In this document: positions 19,017-28,110 of the stretch, piece after piece | Numbering within the stretch: the stretch's first letter is position 1 | Layout of the letters: every line of letters starts with the position of its first letter | Assembly: GCF_000176035.2 (NCBI RefSeq) | Contig: NC_015675.1 | Location: 3,352,001-3,416,000, forward strand | DNA from: Mesorhizobium opportunistum WSM2075 | Lineage (GTDB): Bacteria > Pseudomonadota > Alphaproteobacteria > Rhizobiales > Rhizobiaceae | Length of the DNA stretch: 64,000 nucleotides | Reading direction: 5' to 3' | Notes under the pieces: generated by a model | Seen by the model: only the letters and a program-made list of their open reading frames with translations | Told to the model about the DNA's origin: nothing | Database searches by the model: none | Position numbers and translations under genes: made by a program

Positions 19017-20027
19017 ATGAAAGCCATCGAACTCAGCCAGGCCAGGCTGGACGCCTTCCACGCCACGACCGTCGCCACCCCCGAACCGCAGCGCGGCGAG
19101 GTGCTGATCCGCCAGCGCGCGGCGAGCCTCAACTTCGTCGATGTCGCGGTGGCGAGCGGCAATTATCCCGGACCGACCTTTCCGCTCATCCCGGTCGCCG
19201 ACGGCGCCGGCGAGATCGTCGCGCTGGGCGAGGGCGTCACGACATTCAGCACGGGCGATCGCGTGATCGCGCATGCCAAGCCGCACTGGATCGGCGGTCC
19301 GCCGCGGCCTTACGAGATGAGGCAGATGCGAGGCATCTCGCTGCCGGGGTCGCTGTCCGAATATGTCGCGCTGCCGGCCAATGCGCTGGTGCCGGTTCCG
19401 GCGCACCTCTCCTTCGAGGCGGCATCGACACTGCCGATCGCCGGCACCACCGCCTGGAACGCGATCCGCGCCGCCAATGTCGGGCCGGGCTCGGTCGTCG
19501 TGCTGCTTGGTACCGGCGGCGTCTCGATCTTCACGTTGCAACTGGCGAAAGCCTTCGGCGCCACCGTCATCATCACCTCCTCGTCGGATGAGAAACTGGA
19601 GCGGGCGAAGGCACTCGGCGCCGATCATTTGATCAACTACCGAGCGACGTCAGACTGGGACGACAAGGTGCTGGAGCTGACCGGCGGCCTCGGCGCGGAC
19701 CTCGTCGTCGAGACCGGCGGCGCCGCCACCTTTGCCCGTGCGGTCAACGCCACCGCGCCCGGCGGCACGCTGTTCACCATCGGTTTTCTCACGGGCGCCG
19801 AGGTCACGGTCAATCTGCTGCCGATCATCATCAAGGCGCTGAAGGTGGTCGGCAACAACACCGGATCGGTGTCCGACCTCCGTGACGCAGCCCGCGCCAT
19901 CGGTGCAGCCGGAATCGAGCCAGTCGTCGACAAGGTGTTTTCACCTGACGAAGCAGCCGAAGCCTACACCCACATGGCCGCCGGCGGCCTGCATTTCGGG
20001 AAATTGGTGTTCGGGTTGGAGTGGTGA
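19017..20027 (+). CDS. NAD(P)H-dependent zinc-type/quinone oxidoreductase (MDR family)
   Basis: 336-residue medium-chain dehydrogenase/reductase. The N-terminal GroES-like domain contains SLNFVDVAVASGNYPG and PLIPVADGAGEIVALGEGV; the Rossmann domain contains VVLLGTGGVSIFTLQLAKAF. The structural-zinc cysteines are absent, so it belongs to the zinc-free quinone oxidoreductase-like group. The ATG follows CACAGGAGTGAAACC, which gives AGGAG at good spacing. It is controlled, by inference, by the divergent LysR gene. A decayed relative lies at 34750-34932. The substrate is unknown. Confidence 0.88.
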   Translation: MKAIELSQARLDAFHATTVATPEPQRGEVLIRQRAASLNFVDVAVASGNYPGPTFPLIPVADGAGEIVALGEGVTTFSTGDRVIAHAKPHWIGGPPRPYEMRQMRGISLPGSLSEYVALPANALVPVPAHLSFEAASTLPIAGTTAWNAIRAANVGPGSVVVLLGTGGVSIFTLQLAKAFGATVIITSSSDEKLERAKALGADHLINYRATSDWDDKVLELTGGLGADLVVETGGAATFARAVNATAPGGTLFTIGFLTGAEVTVNLLPIIIKALKVVGNNTGSVSDLRDAARAIGAAGIEPVVDKVFSPDEAAEAYTHMAAGGLHFGKLVFGLEW

Positions 20028-20050
20028 GGGGAGGATGAGGCTTGCGCCTG

Positions 20051-20198
20051 GCGCCCCCCCCTCTGGCCTGCCGGCCATCTCCCCCTCAAGGGGGGAGATT
20101 ATTCACTTCATCGTCCTCACCAATGATCAACGCTGGAAAGCCGAAACTGCCAATCTCCCCCTTGAGGGGGAGATGCCCGGCAGGGCAGAGGGGGGCGC
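20051..20198. repeat. Palindromic intergenic repeat, family A (complete, two arms)
   Basis: A left arm at 20051-20100 (GCGCCCCCCC ... GGAGATT) and its inverted copy at 20151-20198 (CAATCTCCCC ... GGGGGCGC) flank a 50-base spacer. Each arm contains an inner palindrome of CTCCCCCTCAAGGGGG type and a GCC(C/G)GGCAGG block. Other copies lie at 39393-39440, 39597-39648, 56581-56742 and, as the inner palindrome only, at 58009-58034. It resembles the RIME-type mosaic elements of rhizobia. It can fold as a long stem and may terminate transcription between the convergent genes. Confidence 0.85.
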
Positions 20199-20217
20199 CT
20201 CGCACCATGCCCTCTAC

Positions 20218-22515
20218 CTAAATCAGCTTCTCCAGCGTGATCGGCAAATCCCTGATCCGTTTCCCCGTCGCATGGAACACCGCATTTGCTATAGCCGGCG
20301 CGACGCCGACGATGGCCACTTCGCCGACGCCCTTGCCGCCAAGGGCCGAGGAATGCAGATCGGGGATGCCGACCGAGATCACCTCGATATCGGGAATGTC
20401 GGCGTTAGTCGGCACGAGGTAATCGGCGAGGTTGTCGTTGACGATGCGGCCGTGGCGGCGGTCGACGATGCCTTCCTCCAGCAGCGCCTGGCCAATCCCC
20501 ATGATGATGCCGCCCTTCCACTGGCTTTCGGCCAGTTTCGGATTGTAGAGCCGGCCCGAATCCAGCGCCGACACCACACGCGAGACGCGCACCGTGCCGA
20601 AATCCTCGTCAACGCGCACCTCGATGAAATGCGCGCACCAGGAGTAACGGGAATAGTCGCCTTCGGTGTGCGGCAGCGCCATGGCGATGGTGGTGTAGTT
20701 CTTGTAGCGATCCTCGGCGCTCGAATTGGCCGGCATGGTGTCGCCGGTCGCCTCGATATGGTCGCGACCAACGCTCTTGAGCAATTCGGCGATCGAGACA
20801 TCGGGGCCATCGCCGCGCGCCGAGCCGATGCGGCCGTTGCTCACCACCAGCGTGTTGGCCTGCAGCGCATGGAAGGGCGATCGCGGGTCGCTGATCGCCA
20901 GACCCACCAATTGATCGAGTGCCGAGGTCGCAGCCTTGTAGACCGCACCCGTCATGACGCCGGCCAGCCGCGAGCCGCCGGTGACGCCGGCCCGGGGGAA
21001 GCGGGAATCGCCGAGCTTCACCACCACGTCGTCGGCCGGCACGCCAACCGTCTCTGCGGCGGTCTGCGCCAGGATTGTGTAGGTGCCCTGACCCATATCG
21101 ATCGAGGAGCTTTCGACCTCGACCGAACCGTTGGCCAGAATGCGCACGAGCGCCTCGCCGTAGGCGCGCCGTACCGGATAGGTGCCGGCGGCCACGCCCC
21201 AGCCGATCAGCTGGTTGCCGTCGCGCATCGAGCGCGGCTGCGGCGTGCGCCTTGCCCAGCCGAAGCGCTCCGCGCCTGCGGCAAAAGCCTCGCGCAACTG
21301 CCTTGTCGACCAGGCTTTTTTGACGTGTGGATCCTGTTCGGCGTAGTTGCGCAGCCGGATCTCCAGCGGGTCGATGCCGACCTCGTAGGCGAGTTCATCG
21401 ATGGCGCTTTCTATGCCGAAGGCGCCGGGGTTCTCGCCCGGCGCGCGCATGGCGCCCGGCACCACGCTGTTGACCCGCACGACATTCTGCTTCGAAGAGA
21501 AATTCGGCGTCGCGTACATGATCGAGGTGACCGAACCCAGCGGCTCGACCCACATGCCGTCGATCGATGTTTCGTTGACGCCGCGATGCACGATGGACTG
21601 GATGACGCCGTCATGGCCGGCGCCTATCGTCACCGTCTGTCGCGTCGCGGCGCGGCCGCCATAGCCGGTGAAGGTCTGCGGCCGGGTCATCACCAGCCGC
21701 ACCGGCCGGCCGAGCATCTTGGCGGCACTCGCGGCAATCGCGCCGTGGCCGAGCGCCAGCGCCTTCGAACCGAAGCCGCCGCCAACATAGGGCGAGACCA
21801 GCCGCACATTCTGGAACGGCACGCCGAACCATTCGGCATAGGTGCGGGCCATGCCGTCCAGCCACTGGCTCGGCTCCCACACGGTGAGATGATCGCCCTC
21901 CCAGCGCGCGATCAGGCCGTGCGGTTCCATCGGCGCCTGATATTCGCGCGGCGTGTTGTAGGCGGCGCAGATCCGCACCGGCGCCGAGGCGAAGGCGGCA
22001 GGCGCATCGCCCCATTCCTTGGTCATGGCATCGATCGGAATGCCGTCCCCGGCCCTGCCGTCGCTGAGGTCGACAATGGAAGGCGTCTCGTCATAGCTGA
22101 CCTTGACCAGGGCCGCTGCCGCAACCGCCTGCTCGAAGGTTTCAGCCACCACGGCGGCGACATGCTGGCCCGAAAAGGTGATGTCGCGCGCCAGCGGGCA
22201 ATAGGGCTTGTCGGGCGGCGGCGTGCCGAACCAGTCGGACGCGGTCCTGAGGCTGATAATGGTGTCCGGCGTCAGCACCTTGAGCACGCCCGGCGCTGCC
22301 TCGGCCTCCGCTGTCTCGATCGAACGCACCTTGCCGGAAGCAATCGTGCTTTCGACCAGCGCGGCATATGCGAGGCCTTCGAGCTGCTGCTCGACGGCGT
22401 ATTTGGCCGCACCGGTGATCTTGGCCGGGCCGTCGACACGCGACAGCCGGCCGCCAACGGCTTGCGCCAGCGTTCCGTCCGAGGCGTCACCATGTCTGAT
22501 GTCGTGAACGGTCAT
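20218..22515 (-). CDS. Molybdenum hydroxylase large subunit (PaoC/XDH family), operon 1
   Basis: Molybdopterin-cytosine-dinucleotide-binding catalytic subunit, 765 residues. The sequence begins with the short segment SRVDGPAKITGAAKYAVE common to these subunits. SPYVGGGFGSKALALGHGAI carries the Gly-rich Mo-cofactor motif, and GGKGVGEVAIVGVAPAIANA near the C-terminus carries the catalytic glutamate. There is no Tat signal, so it is cytoplasmic. It overlaps the FAD subunit gene by 4 bases. The closest well-studied match in layout is the E. coli PaoABC aldehyde oxidoreductase; the actual substrate (aldehyde, purine or N-heterocycle) cannot be read from sequence. No XdhC/PaoD maturation gene is adjacent. 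Confidence 0.92.
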   Translation of the reverse strand: MTVHDIRHGDASDGTLAQAVGGRLSRVDGPAKITGAAKYAVEQQLEGLAYAALVESTIASGKVRSIETAEAEAAPGVLKVLTPDTIISLRTASDWFGTPPPDKPYCPLARDITFSGQHVAAVVAETFEQAVAAAALVKVSYDETPSIVDLSDGRAGDGIPIDAMTKEWGDAPAAFASAPVRICAAYNTPREYQAPMEPHGLIARWEGDHLTVWEPSQWLDGMARTYAEWFGVPFQNVRLVSPYVGGGFGSKALALGHGAIAASAAKMLGRPVRLVMTRPQTFTGYGGRAATRQTVTIGAGHDGVIQSIVHRGVNETSIDGMWVEPLGSVTSIMYATPNFSSKQNVVRVNSVVPGAMRAPGENPGAFGIESAIDELAYEVGIDPLEIRLRNYAEQDPHVKKAWSTRQLREAFAAGAERFGWARRTPQPRSMRDGNQLIGWGVAAGTYPVRRAYGEALVRILANGSVEVESSSIDMGQGTYTILAQTAAETVGVPADDVVVKLGDSRFPRAGVTGGSRLAGVMTGAVYKAATSALDQLVGLAISDPRSPFHALQANTLVVSNGRIGSARGDGPDVSIAELLKSVGRDHIEATGDTMPANSSAEDRYKNYTTIAMALPHTEGDYSRYSWCAHFIEVRVDEDFGTVRVSRVVSALDSGRLYNPKLAESQWKGGIIMGIGQALLEEGIVDRRHGRIVNDNLADYLVPTNADIPDIEVISVGIPDLHSSALGGKGVGEVAIVGVAPAIANAVFHATGKRIRDLPITLEKLI

Positions 22516-23495
22516 GCCGTCTCTCCCAACTTGAGAATAGCGCGCGCGACGACACGCGGCGCGAGCTCGATCTTGTAGTGGTTGGCGCCATGGTCGACGG
22601 CGCCGTCAACGGCGAGCCGGCTGGCGGCGCGGACGGCGTCCGGCTCCAGCGCCTTGCCTTTCAATACGTCTTCGACGGCCCGCGCCCGCCATGGTTTGGT
22701 CGCGACACCGCCGAGCGCGACGCGCAGGTCACGGATGGTACGGCCATCCGCCTCGAACTCGATGCCGACAGCGGCGCTCGCGGCGGCGAATTCATAGGAT
22801 TGCCGGTCGCGGATCTTCAGGTAGGTCGAGCGGCGGGCGGCGGCGAAACCGGGGATCTCGATGGCGGTGATCATCTCGCCCGGTTCGATCGCATGTTCCC
22901 TATCCGGCGTGCTGCCAGGCAGCAGGAAAAACTCGTCGACGGGGATGCGTCGATCGCCGAGATGGACCGTCGCGTCGAACGCGACCAACGCGACGGCAAG
23001 ATCGCCGGGGTACATGGCGATGCAGGCGTCGCTGGTGCCGAGCACGGCGTGTCCCCTGGTGACGCCGCCGATCGCCGAACAGCCGCTGCCGGGTTGCCGC
23101 TTGTTGCAGGCCGGAAAATTGGCGGGATCGCGGAAATAGGGGCAGCGCGTGCGCTGCATCAGATTGCCGCCAATGGTCGCCATGTTGCGGATCTGCGCCG
23201 AGGCTGCCTGCCATAGCGCTTCGGAGATGGCCGGGAAGCGGCTTTTGATCCCGGCATGGTCGGCGACATGGCCCATGCGGGCCAGCGCCCCGATGGTGGC
23301 GCCGCGCTCGTCGACTTCGATCCGGTCCAGTCCCTTGAGATGGGTGATGTCGACCAGCATGTGCGGCTCGGCAACGCCGCATTTGGCGAGGTCGATCACC
23401 GTGGTGCCGCCAGCCAGCAGCATGGCGCCGGGCAGGGCGGCCGCCTGGCGTGCGGCGTCAGCCGAAGCGGCGCGGAGATAGGAAAAGTCCCTCAT
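22512..23495 (-). CDS. Molybdenum hydroxylase FAD subunit (PaoB-like), operon 1
   Basis: 327 residues that bind FAD and pass electrons from the iron-sulfur subunit. The FAD site is shown by MLLAGGTTVIDLAKCG and MATIGGNLMQRT. The Cys-rich insertion RCPYFRDPANFPACNKRQPG with the next GCSAIGG matches the extra [4Fe-4S] site known in PaoB and 4-hydroxybenzoyl-CoA reductase-type subunits, which classical xanthine dehydrogenases lack. It overlaps both neighbours by 4 bases, so it is translationally coupled. It is the middle gene of operon 1. Confidence 0.92.
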   Translation of the reverse strand: MRDFSYLRAASADAARQAAALPGAMLLAGGTTVIDLAKCGVAEPHMLVDITHLKGLDRIEVDERGATIGALARMGHVADHAGIKSRFPAISEALWQAASAQIRNMATIGGNLMQRTRCPYFRDPANFPACNKRQPGSGCSAIGGVTRGHAVLGTSDACIAMYPGDLAVALVAFDATVHLGDRRIPVDEFFLLPGSTPDREHAIEPGEMITAIEIPGFAAARRSTYLKIRDRQSYEFAAASAAVGIEFEADGRTIRDLRVALGGVATKPWRARAVEDVLKGKALEPDAVRAASRLAVDGAVDHGANHYKIELAPRVVARAILKLGETA

Positions 23496-23965
23496 GACGC
23501 GGCCTCCAGGGCTGCCTGGCGCACGGCGGCGACAATGTGCGGGTAGGCGCCGCAGCGGCAGAGATTGCCGGCCATGTATTCGCGGATCTCTTCATCCGAG
23601 CCGGCATGGCCTTCGCGGATGCAGGCCACCGCCGACATGATCTGGCCTGGCGTGCAATAACCGCACTGGAAGGCATCCTGTTCGAGGAAGGCAGCTTGCA
23701 CGGGATGCAGTTCGCCCTCCCGTGCAAGCCCCTCTATGGTGGTGACGGTGCGGCCCTCGGCCTGGGCTGCCAATGTGAGGCAGGCCAGCACGCGCTCTCC
23801 GTCGATGTGCACGGTGCAGGCGCCGCACTGGCCGTGGTCGCAGCCTTTCTTGGTGCCGGTCAGGCCAAGGCGGTCGCGCAAGGCGTCGAGCAGCGTCACG
23901 CGCGGTTCGAGCTGCAACTCGTGGCGATGGCCGTTGATATCGAGATGGACGGGGATTTTTGTCAT
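23492..23965 (-). CDS. Molybdenum hydroxylase [2Fe-2S] subunit (PaoA-like), operon 1
   Basis: 157-residue electron-transfer subunit with two [2Fe-2S] clusters: the plant-ferredoxin-like motif GCDHGQCGACTVHIDG plus a later Cys, and the alpha-helical domain motifs QCGYCTPGQIMS and CRCGAYPHIV. It begins MTKIPVHLDINGHRHELQLE and lacks the Tat signal of E. coli PaoA, so the complex should stay in the cytoplasm. It is the first gene of operon 1. The 150-base gap to operon 2 contains a strong hairpin. Confidence 0.93.
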   Translation of the reverse strand: MTKIPVHLDINGHRHELQLEPRVTLLDALRDRLGLTGTKKGCDHGQCGACTVHIDGERVLACLTLAAQAEGRTVTTIEGLAREGELHPVQAAFLEQDAFQCGYCTPGQIMSAVACIREGHAGSDEEIREYMAGNLCRCGAYPHIVAAVRQAALEAAS

Positions 23966-24061
23966 GGGCGTCTGGCTCCAGTTGCTTGACGCGGATGGGA
24001 TTGGGATAGGGCAGGTGAGGGCCGGACGGCTTCCAGCCCTGTCGCTGCGCTGTCGTTTCTG

Positions 24062-24105
24062 GTGCGCGTCGTTCGGAAGGGGATCGGCTTCCGAACGACG
24101 CGCAC
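24062..24105 (-). terminator. 18-bp perfect hairpin between the two molybdoenzyme operons
   Basis: The bases at 24062-24079 pair without mismatch with 24088-24105, leaving an 8-base loop. The core is TCGTTCGGAAG against CTTCCGAACGA. It starts 10 bases beyond the stop of the operon 2 large subunit in the minus direction. No clear T-run follows, but its strength and place suggest a terminator or a 3'-end stabiliser for operon 2. Confidence 0.65.
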
Positions 24106-24115
24106 GCTGGTCACC

Positions 24116-26371
24116 TCAGAGCAGGTCCTCCAGCCGGATCGGAAAGCGCCGGGCCCGCACGCCGGTTGCATGCCAGACCGCATTGGCGACGGCACCGGCC
24201 GTGCCGGTGATGCCGATTTCGCCGACGCCCTTGATGCCGAGCGCATTGACATGGGGGTCGTGCTCGTGGACCAGCAGCGCCTCGACCGACGGCACGTCGG
24301 CATTCACCGGCACATGGTATTCGGCGAGGTTGGCATTCTGGATCCGGCCCGAGCGCCTGTCGGTAACGGCTTCCTCATGCAGCGCGAAGGAAACGCCCCA
24401 GATCATGCCGCCATAATACTGGCTGCGCACCAGCCGCGGGTTGATGACCCGTCCGGCGGCGAATGCGCCGACCAGCCGGGTGACGCGGATCTGGCCGAAA
24501 TCGGGGTCGATTTTGACTTCGGCGAACACCGCGCCATGTGCGTGTTTGGCATAGGCCTCCTGCGACGCCGGATCCGCAGCACCCTTGCCATGGCCTTCGA
24601 TCTCGGAGAGGCCCGCGCGAGTGAGGATTTCGGCATAGCTCTCGCTGCGGCTTTCGTCCTCGCGCCGGTACAGCCGTCCGCCGCGCGCCAGCAAACCTTC
24701 ATTACCGGCGCCGAACAGCGGCGAGCGCTGGTCACCGGTGGCAAGATCGGCAAGCCTTGCAATGACGGCGGCGCCCGCATTGTGGATCGCCATTCCGGCT
24801 GTCGCCGTGTGGCCGGAGCCGCCGGCAATGCCGGCGTTGGGAAGATCGGAGCTGCCGGCCTTGAACTCGACCCGGTCGATGTCGAGCCCCAATCCGTCGG
24901 CGGCGATCTGGGCAAAGGCGGTCCATGCGCCTTGCCCCATGTCCTGGGCGCCGGTCTCCATCAGGCCGCTGCCGTCGCTTCTCAGCACGGCGCGGGCCTC
25001 GGCCTGGAACATGATGGCGGGAAACGTGGCCGTGCCCATACCCCAGCCGACAAGGAAACCGTCAGCGTCGCGCATTCGGCGCGGATGAAGCGGGCGACTC
25101 GCCCAGCCGAACGCCTCGGCCGCCTGTTGATAGCATTCGCGCAGCGCTTTGGAGGAGAACGGTTTGCCCGTCATCGGCTCGATTTCGGCATAGTTCTTGA
25201 GCCGGAATTCCAGCGGGTCCATGCCGCAGGCATGCGCGGCCTCGTCGATGGCGCTCTCCAGCGCGATCGAACCGGTGGCTTCGCCGGGAGCCCGCATGAA
25301 CAGCGGCGTGCCGGTGTCGAGCCGCACGGCATCGTGCGAGGTGGCGATGGCCGGACTGGCATAGAGTGTATGCGAAGCGTCGGCGGCCGGTTCGAAGAAA
25401 TCGTCAAACGTGCTCGATGTGGTCCTGGCGTGATGGGAGATCGCGGTCAGTTGGCCGTCGCCGTCCATGCCCATACGCAAGGTTTGGCGGGTCGGGGCGC
25501 GATGGCCGACGGGGCCGTACATCTGCTCGCGCCGCAGCACCAGCTTGACCGGACGGCCGACGAGGCGTGCCGCCAGGATGCCGAGCACCTGAGGCCCGGA
25601 AATCATGCCTTTGGAGCCGAAGCCGCCACCAAGGAAAGGGCTGCGGATATGGATATTTTGCGGCGCGATGCCGAACAGGCCGGCGATGCGGCCCTGCGCC
25701 ATGGCAAGGCCCTGGCTCGGCGTGTCTATCGACAGGCGGTCGCCATCCCAGGCGGCCACGATCGCGTGCGGCTCCATGGCGTTGTGGTATTGAGCCGGTG
25801 TCTCGTAGGTCGCCTCGATCCGCGTCGTTGCCGATTTGAGGCCGGCATCGACATCGCCCTTCTGCTGCACCGCCGGGCCGCCGACGCCGACACCGCGGGG
25901 TACGAAGCTTTCAGCGCCGTCGAGACCGACGCGCGCGGGCAGCGCTTCATAGCGCGGCGACAGCAGCGCGGCTCCTTCGGTCGCTGCTTCAAGGGTTTCG
26001 GCGATCACCACGGCAATGCTCTGGTTGGGATAGCGGACCTGGTCGTTCTGCAGCAGATCGAGCCGGAACATGAAGGGGTTGTCCTTGGCATCCGGATCGA
26101 TGGCGAGGGCCGGGCGGTTGCGTGGCGTCATCACCTCGACCACGCCCGAATGCGCCTTGGCCGCCTCGATATCCAGCGCGACGACGCGGCCGCGCGCGAT
26201 GCTGCTGACGGCCAGCACTGCATAGAGCATGCCGGGCGGATGGTTGTCGGCGGCATAGCGCGCGGTGCCGGTGACTTTCAGAAATCCGTCGCGGCGGGTC
26301 AGCGGCTGGCCGATGCTGGAGCCGTGCCGGGTATGGGCGGGTTGCTGGTTGAGGTTGAGTTCAAGCGTCAT
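24116..26371 (-). CDS. Molybdenum hydroxylase large subunit (PaoC/XDH family), operon 2
   Basis: Second catalytic subunit, 751 residues, homologous to that of operon 1. It has RRDGFLKVTGTARYAADN at the start, the Gly-rich cofactor motif IRSPFLGGGFGSKGMIS, and the catalytic-glutamate segment GIKGVGEIGITGTAGAVANA. The C-terminus (WHATGVRARRFPIRLEDLL) aligns with FHATGKRIRDLPITLEKLI in copy 1. The two are clearly diverged in the substrate-facing middle, so different substrates are likely (inference). The gene overlaps the FAD subunit gene by 11 bases. Confidence 0.92.
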   Translation of the reverse strand: MTLELNLNQQPAHTRHGSSIGQPLTRRDGFLKVTGTARYAADNHPPGMLYAVLAVSSIARGRVVALDIEAAKAHSGVVEVMTPRNRPALAIDPDAKDNPFMFRLDLLQNDQVRYPNQSIAVVIAETLEAATEGAALLSPRYEALPARVGLDGAESFVPRGVGVGGPAVQQKGDVDAGLKSATTRIEATYETPAQYHNAMEPHAIVAAWDGDRLSIDTPSQGLAMAQGRIAGLFGIAPQNIHIRSPFLGGGFGSKGMISGPQVLGILAARLVGRPVKLVLRREQMYGPVGHRAPTRQTLRMGMDGDGQLTAISHHARTTSSTFDDFFEPAADASHTLYASPAIATSHDAVRLDTGTPLFMRAPGEATGSIALESAIDEAAHACGMDPLEFRLKNYAEIEPMTGKPFSSKALRECYQQAAEAFGWASRPLHPRRMRDADGFLVGWGMGTATFPAIMFQAEARAVLRSDGSGLMETGAQDMGQGAWTAFAQIAADGLGLDIDRVEFKAGSSDLPNAGIAGGSGHTATAGMAIHNAGAAVIARLADLATGDQRSPLFGAGNEGLLARGGRLYRREDESRSESYAEILTRAGLSEIEGHGKGAADPASQEAYAKHAHGAVFAEVKIDPDFGQIRVTRLVGAFAAGRVINPRLVRSQYYGGMIWGVSFALHEEAVTDRRSGRIQNANLAEYHVPVNADVPSVEALLVHEHDPHVNALGIKGVGEIGITGTAGAVANAVWHATGVRARRFPIRLEDLL

Positions 26372-27419
26372 GGCGCGCTCCGGGGATGGAGGAAAAAGGG
26401 GAGGCAGGCAGGGCCGGCAGCCGTTCGGGCGTTCCTGCCAGTGCCGACGTCAGCGCCCTGACGACAATGCGCCGGGCAAGTTCGATCTTGAACGCATTGT
26501 CGCCGGACGGGCTGGCGTCGGCCAACGCGGCATCGGCGGCGCGAACGAAGCTCGCCTCGTCGGCATCGGCGCCGAGCAGGGCGGCTTCAGCCGAACGCGC
26601 CCGCCACGGCTTGGCCGCCACACCGCCCAGCGCCAGCCTTGCACCGCGGATCTTGCCGCCGTCGATGACCAGCGCCGCGGCGGCCGAGACGACGGCGAAG
26701 GCATAGGAGGTGCGTTCACGCACTTTCAGGTAGCGCGCATTGGCGCGGAAGGAGGCGGCCTCCGCCGGCAGCCGCACCGCCACGACCAGATCGCCGGGCT
26801 CCAGCGGATTCTCCAACTGCGGCGTCTCGCCGGGAAGCCGGTGGAATTCCTCCAGCGTGACGTGGCGCCGGCCCGCCTTGCCCTCGATCTCGACCACGGC
26901 GTCGAGTGCCACCAACGGCACGCAGAAGTCCGACGGATGCGTGGCGATGCAGGCATCGCTCCAGCCAAGCACGGCGTGCAGGCGGTTCTCACCGCCCAAC
27001 GCGCCGCAGCCCGTGCCGGGATCGCGCTTGTTGCAGGCGCTGGCAGTGTCGTAAAAATAGCTGCAGCGCGTCCGTTGCAGCAGATTGCCGCCGACGGTGG
27101 CGGCATTGCGAAGCTGCGCCGAGGCCCCCGAAAGCAGCGCTTCGGCCACTGCGGGATAGGCGCTGGCGAACGCCGCGTCATGGGCCAGATCGGCATTGCG
27201 GATCAGCGCGCCGATGCGCAGGCCGCCATCGTCCAGCCGTTCGATGCGATTGAGTTCCGGCAGTCGGGTGATGTCGACGATGCGCTCGGGGCTGGTGATG
27301 CCGCCCTTCATCAGGTCGAGCAGATTGGTGCCGCCGGCGAGATAGGACGAACCTGGCTCGGCCGCCGCCGCGATGGCGTCGGAAATGGTGGCGGGCCTGA
27401 TATAGTCGAAGTCTCTCAT
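26361..27419 (-). CDS. Molybdenum hydroxylase FAD subunit (PaoB-like), operon 2
   Basis: 352 residues from ATG 27419 (MRDFDYIRPATISDAIAAAA); the frame is open to 27614 but that extension lies inside the upstream gene and has no family similarity. FAD motifs are SSYLAGGTNLLDLMKGG and AATVGGNLLQRT. The Cys-rich insertion RCSYFYDTASACNKRDPG followed by GCGALGG indicates the extra [4Fe-4S] site, as in operon 1. The start overlaps the iron-sulfur gene by 4 bases. The C-terminal region is longer than in copy 1. Confidence 0.92.
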   Translation of the reverse strand: MRDFDYIRPATISDAIAAAAEPGSSYLAGGTNLLDLMKGGITSPERIVDITRLPELNRIERLDDGGLRIGALIRNADLAHDAAFASAYPAVAEALLSGASAQLRNAATVGGNLLQRTRCSYFYDTASACNKRDPGTGCGALGGENRLHAVLGWSDACIATHPSDFCVPLVALDAVVEIEGKAGRRHVTLEEFHRLPGETPQLENPLEPGDLVVAVRLPAEAASFRANARYLKVRERTSYAFAVVSAAAALVIDGGKIRGARLALGGVAAKPWRARSAEAALLGADADEASFVRAADAALADASPSGDNAFKIELARRIVVRALTSALAGTPERLPALPASPFSSIPGARHDA

Positions 27420-27913
27420 GCCGCGGTCCTCCGGTTGGTTCTGGCAAGTTGCTCCTGGGCTTCCAGGACGGCCTCCACGATGCCGCCATACGCCGCGCAG
27501 CGGCATATGTTGCCGCTCAGCCCCTCGCGGATGCGCTCGGGATCCTCGCCTGCCTGTCCTTCGGCGATCAGGCCGAGCGTGCTCATGATCTGGCCAGGCG
27601 TGCAGAACCCGCACTGGAAGCCGTCATGGGCGATGAAGGCAGCCTGCACCGGATGCAGTTCTTCACCGTTCGCGACGCCTTCGATCGTCAAGACGTCGGC
27701 GCCGTCATGGCTGACCGCCAGCGCCAGGCAGGAGTTTATGCGCTTGCCGTCGACAAGCACCGTGCATGCGCCGCACTGGCCGCGGTCGCAACCCTTCTTG
27801 GTGCCGGTGAGGTCAAGCCGTTCGCGCAACAGGTCGAGCAGCGTTACGCGTGGGTCGACCTCCAGTTCGTGTCGGTGTCCGTTGATGGTGAGCGTGATGG
27901 GAAGGCTGGTCAT
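27416..27913 (-). CDS. Molybdenum hydroxylase [2Fe-2S] subunit (PaoA-like), operon 2
   Basis: 165 residues from ATG 27913 (MTSLPITLTINGHRHELEVD), chosen over the upstream start at 27973 because AGAGGT sits just before it and the family begins here. Cluster motifs are GCDRGQCGACTVLVDG, QCGFCTPGQIMS and CRCAAYGGIV. It ends in a basic tail (NRRTAA). It is first in operon 2, 277 bases from the divergent TetR gene, and its promoter overlaps the operator there. Confidence 0.93.
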   Translation of the reverse strand: MTSLPITLTINGHRHELEVDPRVTLLDLLRERLDLTGTKKGCDRGQCGACTVLVDGKRINSCLALAVSHDGADVLTIEGVANGEELHPVQAAFIAHDGFQCGFCTPGQIMSTLGLIAEGQAGEDPERIREGLSGNICRCAAYGGIVEAVLEAQEQLARTNRRTAA

Positions 27914-28084
27914 TGACCTCTGGCTCCAGTGCTTAGGTCGGGAATTGAACTGGCGCCTTGCCGGGAAGGGCAAGGCACCTCGTGGTCAGATGCTGGTGAT
28001 GAAAGCAGAGATGAAGACGGTTCTCTCGCACGCAGGGGAGATGTCGGCTTGCAGGCTGGAAAGACGTGACATACCCATTCCCCT

Positions 28085-28090
28085 GATTAT
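28085..28090 (-). promoter_or_regulatory. Putative -10 box of molybdoenzyme operon 2
   Basis: On the minus strand these bases read TATAAT, a perfect sigma-70 -10 hexamer. A weak -35-like TTTTAG lies 16 bases upstream and falls on the edge of the 20-bp palindrome at 28111-28130. The start codon of the first gene is about 170 bases downstream, leaving a long leader. Confidence 0.5.
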
Positions 28091-28110
28091 ATGATAAAGG
28101 TACTCCACTA

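Noticed and set aside
20051..20198. Possible CRISPR or insertion sequence
   Set aside because: The repeats are palindromic arms without regular spacers and without a transposase; they fit intergenic mosaic repeats.
19882..22578. 898-codon plus-strand frame opposite the molybdoenzyme large subunit
   Set aside because: It is the reverse complement shadow of a clearly conserved gene, and it also crosses the family A repeat.
24062..26461. 799-codon plus-strand frame opposite molybdoenzyme operon 2
   Set aside because: Shadow frame; the opposite strand carries catalytic and cofactor motifs.
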